Shown: positions 1 to 11,790 of the stretch, one piece after another
Numbering within the stretch: the stretch's first letter is position 1
How the letters are laid out: every line of letters starts with the position of its first letter
Assembly: GCA_019055375.1 (NCBI GenBank)
Contig: JAHQIW010000358.1
Location: 1-64,000 of the forward strand
Reading direction: 5' to 3'
Length of the DNA stretch: 64,000 nucleotides
Source: Parelaphostrongylus tenuis
Taxonomy: Eukaryota; Nematoda; Chromadorea; Rhabditida; Metastrongylidae
Translations under genes and position numbers: made by a program
The notes under the pieces: model-generated
What the model was told of the DNA's origin: nothing
Database searches by the model: none
Seen by the model: only the letters and a program-made list of their open reading frames with translations

Positions 1-904
1 CCATATCTACGCCTGTTAGAGACGATTTAGTAATTCACTGCCTCCTCACTGGTGATGCTTTGTCAGTGGCCATCAGGCATAAACGATTTGGAACCTAATG
101 ACCGCACTTTTCATTGAGCAGATCTTTGAGAGTTTTTTAGACGAGTCAATCAGTCAGTAACATCTTTTCCGCACAACAATGACCAACGTTTCGGTAAATT
201 TCGTCTTTATCAGAGTCTGGGGTCAAATTAATTGCAACACACTAAGCCAGGCACCTTTATATCCTCAACATAAAAACAGCGAAATCTGAATTTTCATTGT
301 ATTCACAACCTTCCACACATTCTTCAGATGAATGGTGCTTTATTCCTCTCGAACTCACATGGAGTTGCTGAATGGTGTTAACTACACCGTTACGTGAGTA
401 TTTGAGACCGCCACATATATGTTACATATATTCGCCACATATTTTATTCATCACTCTACGACTACCGGGAAGTGAGCGTTCACTGCTAAGCCTTTATCAC
501 AATCGGTTTAAATCGACGCCATGACGGTGTTTATGGCTATTTTTCTCTGCTATATAACCACGGAATCATTTTGAAAACAAGCGTGACATTGTGAGCGCAT
601 AAGAGTTGAAATTGAGAAGAATCTTATCATCTTGATGATCCAACATTGAAAGCTTTCTGAAGACAACCAACATATTCATCCTGTCTAGCGCTCATACCTA
701 TAGAGTATTTGTTTTTACCGTTGACTGCTATAATTCAATTATCCTCTATTATATTTAGTATAATGCAGTGAACGGCCAAAATTTATTCCAATAATATACT
801 ACAAACAGAATATTCATACTGAATTTGAATAAGAAGTGCAACGCTACCACGGCTCTACAATCAGTAACAAGTCGGCAGCCACCACAAGTTGTGTTTCTTT
901 CGAA
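1..904. other. AT-rich spacer, no gene recognised
   Basis: No exon with convincing splice sites or protein similarity was seen. It may hold promoter or 5' untranslated sequence of the CAP gene that starts at 905, but no specific element could be supported. Confidence 0.5.
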
Positions 905-2670
905 ATGTCGCAGGCACTATTTATGTTCCTCTCCATTTTTGCGGTCAGTGATTATTACATTAGAAACGATAAATCATTTTGATATAGAAGCTTCTAGTCT
1001 TGACCGAATTACAGGGCTTTAAAACAATTTTCTTATAGCAAATGCGTTGTAACCTTTGAAAAGATCGTACAAATGCGGTAATTGTCGGTGCCACAGATAG
1101 TGACCCAAATAAGTCACCTGAAACAATCGACCATTTCTATAAAACGACTGGTTTGACCCCGATAACTAGCAAAGTAATTGTAGTAATTGCCACTGATGCG
1201 GAAGCTACTATTTTCCTAGAATAGTTCCAGTGTCAATTTAGCTTATTCTTCACTGATCCCACGAAACGCCTCAGACTGCCTGATGACCTCACATCATTTT
1301 AGAGCATAGATGTGGAGAACATACTGAAAACCATGGCTAATTGCTGTCAAGTGTACTAGTACATGCACCAAACCGTTCAACCACTCGACCATTATTGACG
1401 CTGGGGGATCTTCGCTATTTGAAGGGTTGAACAACCGCGCGAATTTATACACAGGCATATAATGAATTTTTCAGATTCCTCCATTTTGTGTGTGCAGTGA
1501 TGACTATGAAACACGTAAGTGCTTCTAGTTTAATAACAACATTGATTTGAGACATCGATAGGCCATCAGTCCTCTTTGTGAAGACCAGACATGCAATCAA
1601 TCACCTTCAACAATGCTCAATGAAGTCGAATGAATAGTGCATCCACTAAGGATTGATTATTGCATGAAGATACATGTTTTGTCTATACCTCTCTTTAGAA
1701 AAAAATGCTCTCTAATGTTAATCCGGAAAAACTAATCGAATGTCTCTTTTTGCTTCAGCATTTGGATGCAATGGAACTGCTCTACATGATTTCGAAAGAG
1801 ATATTGTTCTTACTCTTATAAACACCATCCGCGCCCATGTTGCGCTAGGGCTATACAAACCGTATGGTCTGTCATCTTCAAATGATATAAACAAACTGGT
1901 GATTCATCTTTCCACTTCAATTATAGGAATTAGAAGCAGTTTTTTGTACAATCACACAAAACCGCAATCGAATATGATTCAGAGCGAATAGCAAATCACT
2001 ATAAATGTCAAAAATTCCAGAGATGGGATTGCAATTTGGAATCGATGGCTCAAAGAGCTGTGCAGAAGTGCTCTAGATATGCACCGTTTTCAACAAAACC
2101 AAATGCCATCAATTTCAACTAGTAAGCTTGAATTAAAGCCTCTATAAACCTTTCCATAAAACCCCTGCATTTTCATCTTTGATATCTATGCTTCTCATTT
2201 TCTAAATCTAGCTATGGATCAGAGAAGCCCCTAAGGAAATATCCAAACCCTATTATCATCTCAATAAAGAAGTGGACTGATATTGCAAATGTCACTTGGC
2301 CGGCCACCAATCTCTTCAATGAAAATACCGCGCTGCATCATTTTGCTAATGTGAGTCCACTCGATTTAAGGTTACGAAATGCAGCTTCGTTCTTCGTCTA
2401 ATTTCAGATGATCGACTCGGACGCTACTGCCGTCGGATGCTACAGTGCTTTTTGTGACGATCGTGCGTCGACGGCATGTGTCTTCTCACAACCGTAAGCA
2501 AGATGAAGTAAAACGATTTTTGAATAATTTTTTTAATAAAGCTCTGTTTCAGTAAGGCACGAATTGGAACCTTGGTGTACCCGCCAGGACGTCCATGTAA
2601 AACCGGAGGCAAATGCTCAAATCATAAAAACGGAGTTTGTGAATTCGGACTTTGCGTGATTACTGCGTAA
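905..2670 (+). CDS. CAP-domain (ASP/SCP-like) secreted protein, seven exons
   Basis: Phase-consistent exons are 905-943, 1475-1514, 1759-1898 (or to 1866), 1985-2121 (or from 1983), 2212-2350, 2408-2493 and 2553-2670; either choice gives a whole number of codons (about 232 or 222 residues). Exon 1 encodes a signal-peptide-like start, MSQALFMFLSIFA. The CAP fold is seen in order: FGCNGTALHDFERD, INTIRAHVALG, RWDCNLE, VGCYSAFC, TACVFSQP, then a cysteine-rich end with NGVCEFGLC. Acceptors are TTTCAG-like (1474, 1758, 2407, 2552) and donors mostly GTAAG or GTGAG. CAP proteins of hookworms are secreted and linked to host entry and immune interaction in this family; the specific role here is unknown. 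The usual HYTQMVW block is replaced by HHFANMID, so a canonical cavity is doubtful. The middle exon boundary and first two exons are the least certain parts. Confidence 0.72.
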
Positions 2671-3889
2671 ATGCAGTGATAATGGCGGTAACGTTGCAAG
2701 CGCTTTTTTGCTTTTGAATTGTGATAGAAGATTTTGTGGAAACAATTCTTGCTGTTCAATTATTTAGTAAAAGATTTCCTCCCAGAAAAACATTGTGAGC
2801 CAAGAAATTACTATGCATATAGAGATTGAAAGTCAACTTAATGTGGAAAGAGCTTGGTTTCTATCCCCTTCACATGCTCACGCCTCTAGTAGGATGTATC
2901 GTATCTTTCGTAATTTCTAAAGTATTTCAAGCGATTCCAATGAGGTGCGCGTTTCATTTACAACAAGCATATAGACAAAATGCAGCAGAACAACTATAGG
3001 AAGTATTAGCTTGAGTAGTATAATTATGGGAGCACAAGTACTAAAATGAGCACTTATTCACTCGTACAATAGAAATAAGTTGAGCAAACGTTTCATCAAT
3101 ATCACGTGTAATCGTATATTAGTTGAAAGCTAACGCTGTTCAATATCAAGGGTTATCGCAATTGCACATAGTAGTAAATTGACATGTAGATAAGTCAATA
3201 GTTCGTCACTGAGCTTTTACATAAACACATTCTTCATCACCCACGATAAACGCAACAAAGCGATTGGGAATTGGTGCATTTACACGATTACAACAGTGCA
3301 CCTTGATGCATAAATGTCTCTTTGTCTAGATTTGTGCCGGTGTTTTTTCCATTCTTCGGTCGAAATCATCTCTGCAACGCAGTTTTGAGAATTGACCTTG
3401 AATTTTCCACACCATCAATGATCTCAACCGGCTAGTTCATTCCATTGTTCAAACCACACAGTGACACTGCCAGTCAGTTCATGATATTTTTCTAACGATC
3501 CAGATCCTGAGTTGGTCCTAATTCTCCAAAGCTAATCAACTTCAGCTGGATGCCCATTATTGAACGTTTATATCGACTCAAAACATGAAGGAGAACGCTT
3601 GTAATTCAACAGAGAGTATGCGCTGATGGAAGATAGAGCGATTGATGATCGCACCCTGTCACGATTTTAAGAATGCCGAATGACAAACGTCTATCAGTTC
3701 AGTGTTCATTGTTGAGATGACATCATGTGAAGGGAAAACAAATAGCAATGAAACACTGAAACCGGTTTTATCAACAGAAAAAAGGACAGATCTTGCGATG
3801 TTAATCAACTTAAAAGCGTGCTCCATGTGTTGAATTTACCAAGTGTCATAGAGTGATTTGAATCTGGATGATACAATGATTTTGATAGT
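2671..3889. other. Spacer downstream of the CAP gene
   Basis: No exon, RNA gene or repeat family shared with the rest of the window was recognised. Confidence 0.45.
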
Positions 3890-4115
3890 ATAGCCAATGA
3901 TGCACAGTGGTATGCAGTACATTTGCGTCGAACGGGACCTGAACCCATATTTCACCCAATTTAGGAGCGCGTGCATTATTTCTTATAGCACTGACGCCTG
4001 TTTTGACACCACTCTTTCTACGCTACAACGCATTTATCTTTCAGCAACCAACTGTAACAGGTTTGGTCCGGGTATTCACTGTCGACATTGAACCCAGTCA
4101 CTCCTACACATATTG
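3890..4115 (-). repeat. tRNA-derived SINE family 1, copy
   Basis: Read on the minus strand it shows the family order: TGGGTTCAATGTCG, then GTTGGTTGCTGA, an AATGCGTTGTAG block, a tRNA-like head, and a B-box-like GGGTTCAGGTCCCG. The same order recurs at 52290-52525 and in both arms of 21842-22400. The internal A and B boxes imply polymerase III origin. This copy is diverged. Confidence 0.6.
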
Positions 4116-4199
4116 GGTATTGGATGAACAAGAGAAATTTTTTTATTAATTATCGCCTCTCGCGCTACTACGACGTACCTCTAGCATCAAAATGATCAT

Positions 4200-4420
4200 G
4201 TCTTCTTTATGTACGTCGAAGAATGCTGGTTGAGCTCATCTCATTGCAGTCTCAAGAATAGCCTGCTGTGGCGTTCCATAGAGCGTTCATTATCGTCGTT
4301 ATTGCCGAAGAAAGGTGGGGGTAGAGTTCGGCCTCAGTCGCTCCTCGATGAGCATCTTAACCACCCGGTCAAGGCGCACCCTTTTGAAGTACTATCTGCA
4401 ACAAACACATGAGGGACTAA
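4200..4420. repeat. Dispersed repeat shared with 60375-60610
   Basis: Both places share, in the same order, GTAGAATA-like, ATAGCCTG, GGCG.TCCATAGA, GATGAGCAT or GACGAGCAT, and AACCAC. Short open frames across it differ between the two copies, so a coding role is unlikely. Confidence 0.45.
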
Positions 4421-6100
4421 ATAGTTCTTTGATGCTAATAATGTGATACGGTGCTATTCCAAATGCACCTGCAATTGTAATGAGGGTGAAAAACTCGTTA
4501 AGAGAAGTGAATCTAGTTGAAACACTCAGCGTCTATTACCACTATTCAAGAGGACCATATGAGATATCAAGCAGAATAGTATGTAACAATCTTTCCTATC
4601 CTCAATAGTTTTTATGCTTAGAATAACACCGGGTCAACATGACTCACTGTGAACTGACCATATTCAAATCTGCATTCATGTTACTTTCATTATTCCAGTT
4701 GTCAGCTCCACGTACTTCCCAACCGCTTAATTGCAGATTTTGCCCAATCTAACTCTTAGAAGAGTAAAAAAGTGGCACCGAAGAGACAGAGAGTACAGTC
4801 CCTAGATCAAGCTGCTTTAAAAGAAGGACGTGGTCTCTATTCCACATTTACGTGATGCTGGGGGCGTATAACGCAGCCAACCGGACAGTGATCTCTCTAC
4901 GGAGAATGTCCCTGGTCTTTCTGTTGTGCCCCCACGAATTAGCGTAGAATTGTAGTAACTTCTGTATATTTGCCTTAAGATTTGTCAGTGATGTGACCTC
5001 AGTCATATCATGGCAAGAAACATTTTTCGATTTCGCTGTAGAATTTTTTGGCAAATTTAACAACAGGACTCTTCGCTAAGCGTGATTCGTGCCACAGCCA
5101 AACTATGGGATATCTTATCCACGTCTTGCAGATATTACACATTACATAAAAAGCATGAAATATTGCTAGACTCCTAGTTATCTTTGAAGAAAAGGGAAAA
5201 TTGATAATGGGCATTGGGTCTTCCAACGACACGTCTTTGCGAAGGCGGTTGAAGTTCTCACGAGCAAAAAATGATGCTGTACCAATTACTTGATCGATGC
5301 GTTGCAGCGCGATGCGGAAGTCGCGTGGTTTTTGTTATTTGACTTGTGGGTTCATTTCTGATTCAAGAAATCTCTGGGTAAATCGTATGAATCTAATATT
5401 CCACATTTTTCCATATGTTTATATACTTCTTGAGCACAAACATGAGCTGGTTAAGCTCAAACTTAGTAATGGGTTTATTCGGCAACATGAATGAACATGA
5501 ATGCACATACTCATGGAACGATAGAGCAGAGCTTCTTCTACAATCGTAAAACAAAAAACCAATGAATTTCTACAAAAAAAGAAAACATTTTCAGATGAAT
5601 GAAGAAAATATGGCGAGAATGCTCGGCGAGTAACACAGTTTCGTTTCACTGCTACAGCGCATTGAAATTCGTTTTTGAAGTCCAAGTCACTGTGGAGATT
5701 GTCGAAAGTGATGAATTCGAATGATTTCATAAATCGAGTAGAGATATTTTTTTTAGAAAAGAAGGTTTCTATAAAAAACGGGCCGCGATAACAAAAATGT
5801 GCCACTTATACAAAGGACAAATGCAAGTTTTAGAATTCCTGAAAGTACGATAATATACCATAATATATTTCCACATCTGCTGGACTGCTTCTTGATTCAC
5901 TTCAATAACTGAGATACCATTTTTTACAACGAAAAAAATAAATCATGAAATTCAAAGAAACTACTGTGATATGATACAAACACTGTCTCGACAATGTGGC
6001 ACTTGTTATTCGTGTGCTAATGTTTTCTACGAGCCGATTGCTGCTGGTGAAATGATGAGATAATCCGATTAAGATATAACATTTTTGAGCTGTTAGGTCT

Positions 6101-6150
6101 AGTGCTATACAGGCGCCTGCTTCGTCCTATTAGGACTCATCAGTAGCACC
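6101..6150 (-). ncRNA. Hammerhead ribozyme, class 1, near-complete
   Basis: On the minus strand: stem I strand GGTGCTA, core CTGATGA, stem II GTCC-TAATA-GGAC, then GAA, self-complementary stem III GCAGGC/GCCTGT, cleavage-position A, and closing stem I strand TAGCACT. Stem I is 7 pairs. The only departure from the consensus is G at position 15.1, giving a G-U instead of A-U pair. Stem III has no loop, as in Penelope-type hammerheads, which are thought to act as dimers. Confidence 0.75.
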
Positions 6151-6342
6151 CTCTCTCCCTGAGCAGGTCTATAAAAAGGCACACGAAATGAGCGATATAA
6201 CTCTTTATGAGAGCTACAAGCTCGACTGTCGGTCACCACAATGTCAGGTAAAACCATCATCTGACTTACGGTGTTTTTTTACTCGGCGTCGATTCCTTTA
6301 TAAAGGATTACTTTGCCTCCAGGGATCGGCTGAACCGAGGAA

Positions 6343-6402
6343 GGTTGCTAGTGATGAATCCCAATAGAACAAAACAAGCGCCCGTATTGCACTAGACCTA
6401 AC
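6343..6402 (+). ncRNA. Decayed class 1 hammerhead
   Basis: Right-arm counterpart of 6101-6150. The core reads GTGATGA instead of CTGATGA and the second core block is AAAA instead of GAAA, so it should be inactive. Confidence 0.5.
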
Positions 6403-6934
6403 AGCTCAGAAGATGTTAGAACCTTATAAGATTACACCATTTTGAGCGAGTTCACAAAGGAGCGGTCGAATTGAGAGGTAAAGTTGAGAGTCGATAGTTC
6501 CGGTGATCTACGGATTGCATTTAATACGAACAGTTGAATCTCTTGTTACTTTGAGATTTGAGGAGATATTGACCACCAAAGTTGATAGGGGTGATTATCG
6601 AGATGAGAATCTCCTCGTTTTTTTTCTCTATACAACTTAAATGTGTTTGGGGCTCGTTATAAACTAATGGTCAACTCAAACGAAATAAGAGCAACTCAGT
6701 GAATTGTAATTAAGTTACTACAAGTAAAAAATAGTCCAAAGAAGCCTTCGAACTATTCAAGTTAGACGGGGGCAAATCAAATTTAATGGCACAACAGTCT
6801 GAGACTAACTTGAGAATTAGTTATGATTGAGGCGAAAAGTTTTCTATAGATTCACAAGTCCTCATCTGGTACATTCAACTACTCAGCGGTCACCATAGTG
6901 GGGCACTATGCCCACTGACGTCTGCATCAGCTTT

Positions 6935-7190
6935 ATTGCTCGACAGATATCCTGTGTACATTCGCGTGACGATTGTGTTCACTTTGGCTGCTGTCGGATG
7001 GTACGACTGTCGCTCTCGACTGTACAGCAATACGTTCTGACGTGACGTTCTGGGTAGTGTTCGATGTTGAAGGCGATGCTGATATAGTACACGGTGCTGG
7101 TTCGCTTTTCGCCCAAAGTATAAATGGAACGGTGCTTATAGCGACGAATATGCTCACACCGAGGAAGTCGAACATTGAATATTCAATATA
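6935..7190 (-). pseudogene. Degenerate last exon of SLC17-like transporter in unit C
   Basis: The minus-strand frame reads SIFVAISTVPFILWAKSEPA, matching the last transmembrane segment and tail of the paralogous exons at 9933, 40051 and 62101. The acceptor CAG|TGGTCG of those copies is CAATGTTCG here, and the expected WSTL start is lost. No other exons lie upstream on this strand. Confidence 0.6.
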
Positions 7191-8060
7191 AGAACAATTG
7201 AGACGGCACATAGCATATTTGAGAAATTCCTTTTCGCCTCTTTTTGACCTACAACCGACATCCGTATCAAGTATCGTACACCATTATTTGAAGGCGCTTC
7301 TTTCTGGATTGAAGTTCTCTCTCAGATATTTGGTACTCGAAAGCTCAGATTTCCGCCATTCTAGCGATATGTTTGATTTCTGAAAAAAAACTTTTCATTG
7401 CATTATAGCGGTGAAAATAAAATTGTGTTTCACAATCAATATGCTTTATTTGCTGGCCGGGGCTTAGATATGCTTTCACCAAAGTTTTACTAGTCATTCG
7501 ATATCCCAAATCTCAATAATTTTGGCGATGTTAATTTTTTTGATCACTTATCATAATACGCTGTAAGAGCATAAAGAAGGCTGCACCCCTGAAATGTCAC
7601 TTTGCCGCTTGGACGTCATAGGTGGCTTGTTGGTAATTATGGGTAGAGTCTATAAGTCAGAGGTTCTTATTATTACTTAAGGGTATATATGACGAATGAA
7701 CCTTATACAAAGTTTTTTCCATATAAAGAACGAATACTCACCCTGAGATCATTCATTTTCAGTTATAATACCACGTCCTTGTAAAAAATAAACAAACTTT
7801 CAGCCCTCAGTGTTCATTTGTTTCACCTCTTTTGCGAGAACGTAGCTTGAAACACATCTTCTACAACTAAATACCTCTCATGGAGGTATATGTAGGTTAA
7901 CTGTAGCATGTGGTTGAAGTAAATGTAGGAAGAGTGCGCGTGATCATCACATAGAATACGGTATTGTGGTCGCCAACATGGCTCTTTGCTCGAAAGAGGC
8001 AAAAGAACATTCTTCAGTATACTATATGCTGTCGCTATTGTTCTAATATTGTATGTTTAG

Positions 8061-8264
8061 CGGTCGACTAGCTTTCTCGGTGTGAGAATATTTGTCACCG
8101 TAAGCACCGTTAATTTATACTTTTGGCCAAAAGCAAACCAGCACTGTGGTCAAAATCTCAATCTCTTTTGCTCGCTGTTCAAAGCAACTGGGACGTCCTG
8201 GTCTCCGGAATTTGATGAAATGATAGTAATGATGATTGACTTATTCGTTTTCACGACAAAATAA
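8061..8264 (+). pseudogene. Decayed copy of the SLC17-like last exon
   Basis: Sits between units C and A. It follows a TTTAG acceptor and starts CGGTCGACT where intact copies have TGGTCGACT, so W is replaced by R; the frame then reads FVTVSTVNLYFWPK against FVAISTVPFML. Only the front of the exon is recognisable. Confidence 0.5.
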
Positions 8265-8309
8265 AAGACAATGAATGACAATGACATATTTAGAGTGTAT
8301 TCGTAAAAT

Positions 8310-8640
8310 AGTCATGCGTTTTATGTGGAGTAATTCTTTCAACGCGAGGAACAAATCGTAATTGGGTAACAAAGACCGCGATTTTATAATGCCGGTAGAA
8401 AATTAATCGATCTTTGCGTCAAACCACCTTGCCGCCTAACCCAGCGACACGTGAATAGGCCAGACAACACTTGATCGCGCATGCGAGTTCAATTCTTATT
8501 TTCTCTGCTGCACTACAGAGAAACGGTATTTCCCGGGAATAAGCTCACTGTTGGAATCATTGAAGCTCACGCTATCGAATGATCACTAATAGTCTGAGGA
8601 AAGAGCTCTCCCAGGAATGAAATATGAGGGAGTAAATCAT
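8310..8640 (+). repeat. Dispersed repeat shared with 22690-23000
   Basis: Both regions share GTGTTTTAT.TGGAGT, a CGTGAAT.GGCCAGA block, CTGCTGCACT, GAAACGGT.TTTCC, ATAAGC.CACT and TATCGAATGATCA in the same order and spacing. No coding potential seen. Confidence 0.6.
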
Positions 8641-9114
8641 AGTCTTATTTGAACTTCACATCATAAAAATGAGTTCTTTAGATAATCGATTACGTACAGT
8701 TCTAGCCAGCGATTTCTGCCTTCTAGTAATTGCTGACACCATGAAAAGTTCCCGTCCAGTGAATGAGATTGGCTTTTCGTTTTTCGCCTTATAATGAACA
8801 AGAACATTTTTCTACTACTCAACTACGGAAAGATTGTAGAATTAAAATGAAAAAGGGAGCAAGTCAAGATCGAGGTTAAGAAGAATTTCATTTCTTGGAG
8901 ATCTCAACATCTGCAATCTTCGGAAAAGAATCAACACATTAATTTATCCTGACCATTCAGATCTACAGTACATTTGTCTGTCGTTTCGTTCAAACTCATT
9001 TTCAAACAAATCCTCTTGGAGTTAGAATAATGCACTAAAAGAAAAACATTAACTTCAATTGAATACTACAAACAGATTATTCATTCGAATTTGATTCAGA
9101 AAAGTAGCGCCTTT

Positions 9115-11790
9115 AGCATTTGGCAACCACAATACCGTATTCTCTGTAGTGATCACGCGCACTCTTCCTACATTAACTTCAACCACATGCTACAGTTAAC
9201 CTACATATACCTCCATGAGAGGTATTTAGTTGTAGAAGATGTGTTTCAAGCTACGTTCTCGCAAAACAGGTGAAACAAATTGAACACTGATGGCTGAGAG
9301 TTTGTTTATTTTTTACAAGGACGTGGTATTATAGCTGAAAATGAAGGACCTCAGGGTGAGTACTCGCTCTTTATATGAAAAAAAAACTTTTGTATGAGGT
9401 TCATTCGTCATATATATCCTTAAGTAATAATAAGGACCTCTGACGTATAGACTGTACCTATAATTACCAACAAGCCACCTATGACGTCCAAGCGGCAAAG
9501 TGACATCTCATGGGTGCAGCCTTCTTTATGCTCTTACAGCGCATTATGATAAAAGATCAAAAAAATTAACACCACCAAAATTATCGAGATTTGGGATATC
9601 AAATGACTAGTAAAACTTTGGTGAAAGCCATATCGAAGCCCCGGCCCGCAAATAAAGCATATTGAGTGTGAAACACAATTTTAATTTTACTGCTACAACA
9701 CATTGAAAAGTTTTTTCTTAGAAAGCAAACATATCGTTAGAATGGCAGAAATCTAAACTTTCGAGTCCCAAATATCTGAGAGAGTGCTTCAATTCCAGCG
9801 AGAAGCTCCTTCAAATGATGGTGTACGATACCTTACCTGATACTCATGTCCGTTGGTGGTCAAAAAAAGGGCGAAGTCGCATTTTTCAAGTATGCGTGTG
9901 CTGTCGCTTTTGTTCTTGTATTGAATATTCAGTGGTCGACTCTCTTTCTCGGTGCAAGCATATTCGTCGCTATAAGTACCGTTCCATTTATGCTTTTGGC
10001 CAGAAGCGAACCAGCACTGTGGACAAGATCAAAATCGCTTTTAACATCGAATACTATCCACATTGCCAAACTAGCATGTATAACTGCACACTCGAGAGCA
10101 CCAGTTGGCCCATCCTACAGCAGCTATACTGAATACAATCCTCACGCGAGTGTACACGAGATGATCTTCGCTTCAGAGCCATAAAGCTGATGCAGATATC
10201 AGGACGCATGGGTGATTGTTGGGAAATTAAATGTACGGGGTTAGGATTTTTGACTTTACGAAAAAGTTTTCGTTCCATGCCAATTTAATTCTCAGTTAAG
10301 TCTCAAACAGCTGCGAGATTAAATTTGATCTGCTTCTGTCTGATTTGAATAGTTTCAAGTCTTATCTTGTGAATTCTTATATGCTTGTTGTAATTTCATT
10401 ACAATTAAGTACTCTTTTTTCGATTAAGATGACCATTGACTTACACGAGCCGCAAACACATTTAACTAGCGCAGAGAAAAAACATTGAGAAGATTCTCAT
10501 CTCGATAATCACCCCTACAAACTTGGTGGTCAATATTTTCCCTACTTTAAACGTAAAACTAGGTTGAACTATTCGTATTTAATGCAATGCGTAGATCGTC
10601 CAAACTACATCTGTCTCTCAATTTTAGATCACTAGCTTTCTTCTTGCAGAAAAATTAGCATCCCGAATAGTAAGCGCCGTCTTGTTGAGTCAGTGTTCGC
10701 CTCATAACAGAGTACTCTCTTTGCATATCATGAATTATTTTTTACACTGTAGAAAATGGTGTTCTAATTACTGAAGTAAATGAACAAAGAGTCCAGCAGA
10801 TGTGGCAATATTATGGACTATTATCGTACTTTCAATAAATCTGAAACTTGCAGCTGCACCTTTCTATAAGTGGTACGTTTTTTTTATCGTGGCCCTTTTT
10901 TATCGAAATGTTTTTTCAGAGAAAAAACTTCCCTAATTGATTTCCAAAATAATGCCTCAATCTGACAATCTTCATAGTGACTTGGTTCTCAAAAACGCCT
11001 TCCAAAGCGCTGTAGCGTGAAATGAAACTGAGTTACACGCCACGCATTTTCGCCCATATTTTCTTCATTCATTTGAAAATGTTTTCTCGTTTATGTGCAA
11101 ACTTACAGGTTTTCTTTAATAAGATTATAGAAGAAACTTCGCTCTATCGTTCCGTGTGTGAGTGCATTTCATGCTTGTTTATGTTGCCGAATAAACCTAA
11201 TGCTTAGCTTAAAAAGCCCATGCTTGCGCTCAAAAAGCATGTTAGCATGTAGAAAGGTCATGGAATATCAGACTCAAACGTATTATCCAGGGTACTCCAG
11301 AAGCAGAAGTAAACTGTAATCGATCACGTCGTTCGAACAGCATCATTTTTTGCTCGTGAGGACACTTGCTCTGCTTTTCGCAAAAGAGTGTCGATGAAAA
11401 ATCCCCATATCTATCATCATTCTCTTCTCTCCAGAGATAAATCTCTACAGAGAAAATATGCTGCTGTTAGGAGTCCGGCAATTTCATGCTTTTTGTGTGA
11501 AGTGTAATACTGCAAGATGTGGGTAAGGCACCTCATAAGATCAATTGTGACAAGGATCACGCCTAGCGAAGACTTCTGTTGTTAAAATCACTCGAAAAAT
11601 TCTACTGCAAAATTGTAAGATGCTTGTTGCTACGACATCACTGAGGTCACATCAATGACAGTTTTCAAAGCAAATATATATAAGTCACTGGAATTCTGCG
11701 CTATTCTGTGGGACATAATAAAAAGACCAGGGACATTTTTTCATAGAGAGATCTCTGTATCGCAAACCTCCCAAAGGAGTTTTGTTATCT
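9115..11790 (+). repeat. Repeat unit A, older direct copy of unit B
   Basis: Aligns by eye with 61345-64000 and, inverted, with 4850-7985. Similarity to B and C is much lower than B to C. It lacks the class 1 foldback, so it marks the state before that insertion. Units C and A lie as an inverted pair around 8.0-9.1 kb. Confidence 0.75.
9933..10184 (+). pseudogene. Orphan but open last exon of an SLC17-like transporter
   Basis: A good acceptor (TATTCAG) precedes an 83-codon open exon starting WSTLFLGASIFVAISTVPFM, then a hydrophilic cytoplasmic tail ending in TAA. This matches the final helix and tail of SLC17 transporters, whose preceding exon ends before a conserved W. No upstream exon of the same gene was found in 0-9.9 kb, so it is an isolated duplicate unless the gene starts far away. 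Confidence 0.6.

Larger units (their letters stand above)
6055..6460. mobile_element. Foldback element with hammerhead motifs in both arms (class 1)
   Basis: The two ends are inverted repeats of each other: the left arm (about 6060-6155) begins TTTTGAGCTGTTAGGTCTAG and the right arm (about 6340-6450) carries its complement. The left arm has a hammerhead on the minus strand and the right a decayed one on the plus strand. No open frame inside. It is absent from the equivalent place in unit A and present, partly deleted, in unit B, so it inserted after A split off. Confidence 0.7.
4850..7985 (-). repeat. Repeat unit C, inverted copy of units A and B
   Basis: Reverse complement of 61345-64000 (unit B) and, more distantly, of 9115-11790 (unit A). 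From about 5088 to 6970 it is nearly identical to unit B; beyond 6970 similarity falls to the level of old paralogues. Below 5088 only unit A can be compared, because unit B runs off the window. In each unit the order is an intron segment, the last exon of an SLC17-like transporter, then about 2 kb of downstream sequence. Unit C carries a foldback element (6055-6460) that unit A lacks. Confidence 0.8.

Noticed and set aside
1740..1991. Open frame starting MSLFASAFGCNG as the CAP gene start
   Set aside because: The ATG lies inside a strong intron acceptor (TTTTTGCTTCAG at 1758) and gives no full signal peptide; the spliced upstream exons fit better.
4848..5232. Protein-like minus-strand frames (SLEDPMPIINFPFSSKI..., TEVTSLTNLKANIQKLLQF)
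   Set aside because: They overlap in different frames, have stops between them, and the unit A counterpart differs mostly at amino-acid-changing positions. No evidence of selection.
5419..5805. 128-codon open frame identical at 63284-63670
   Set aside because: Identity reflects recent duplication of the DNA. The corresponding stretch of unit A is not open, and the sequence has no domain, so it is not treated as a gene.
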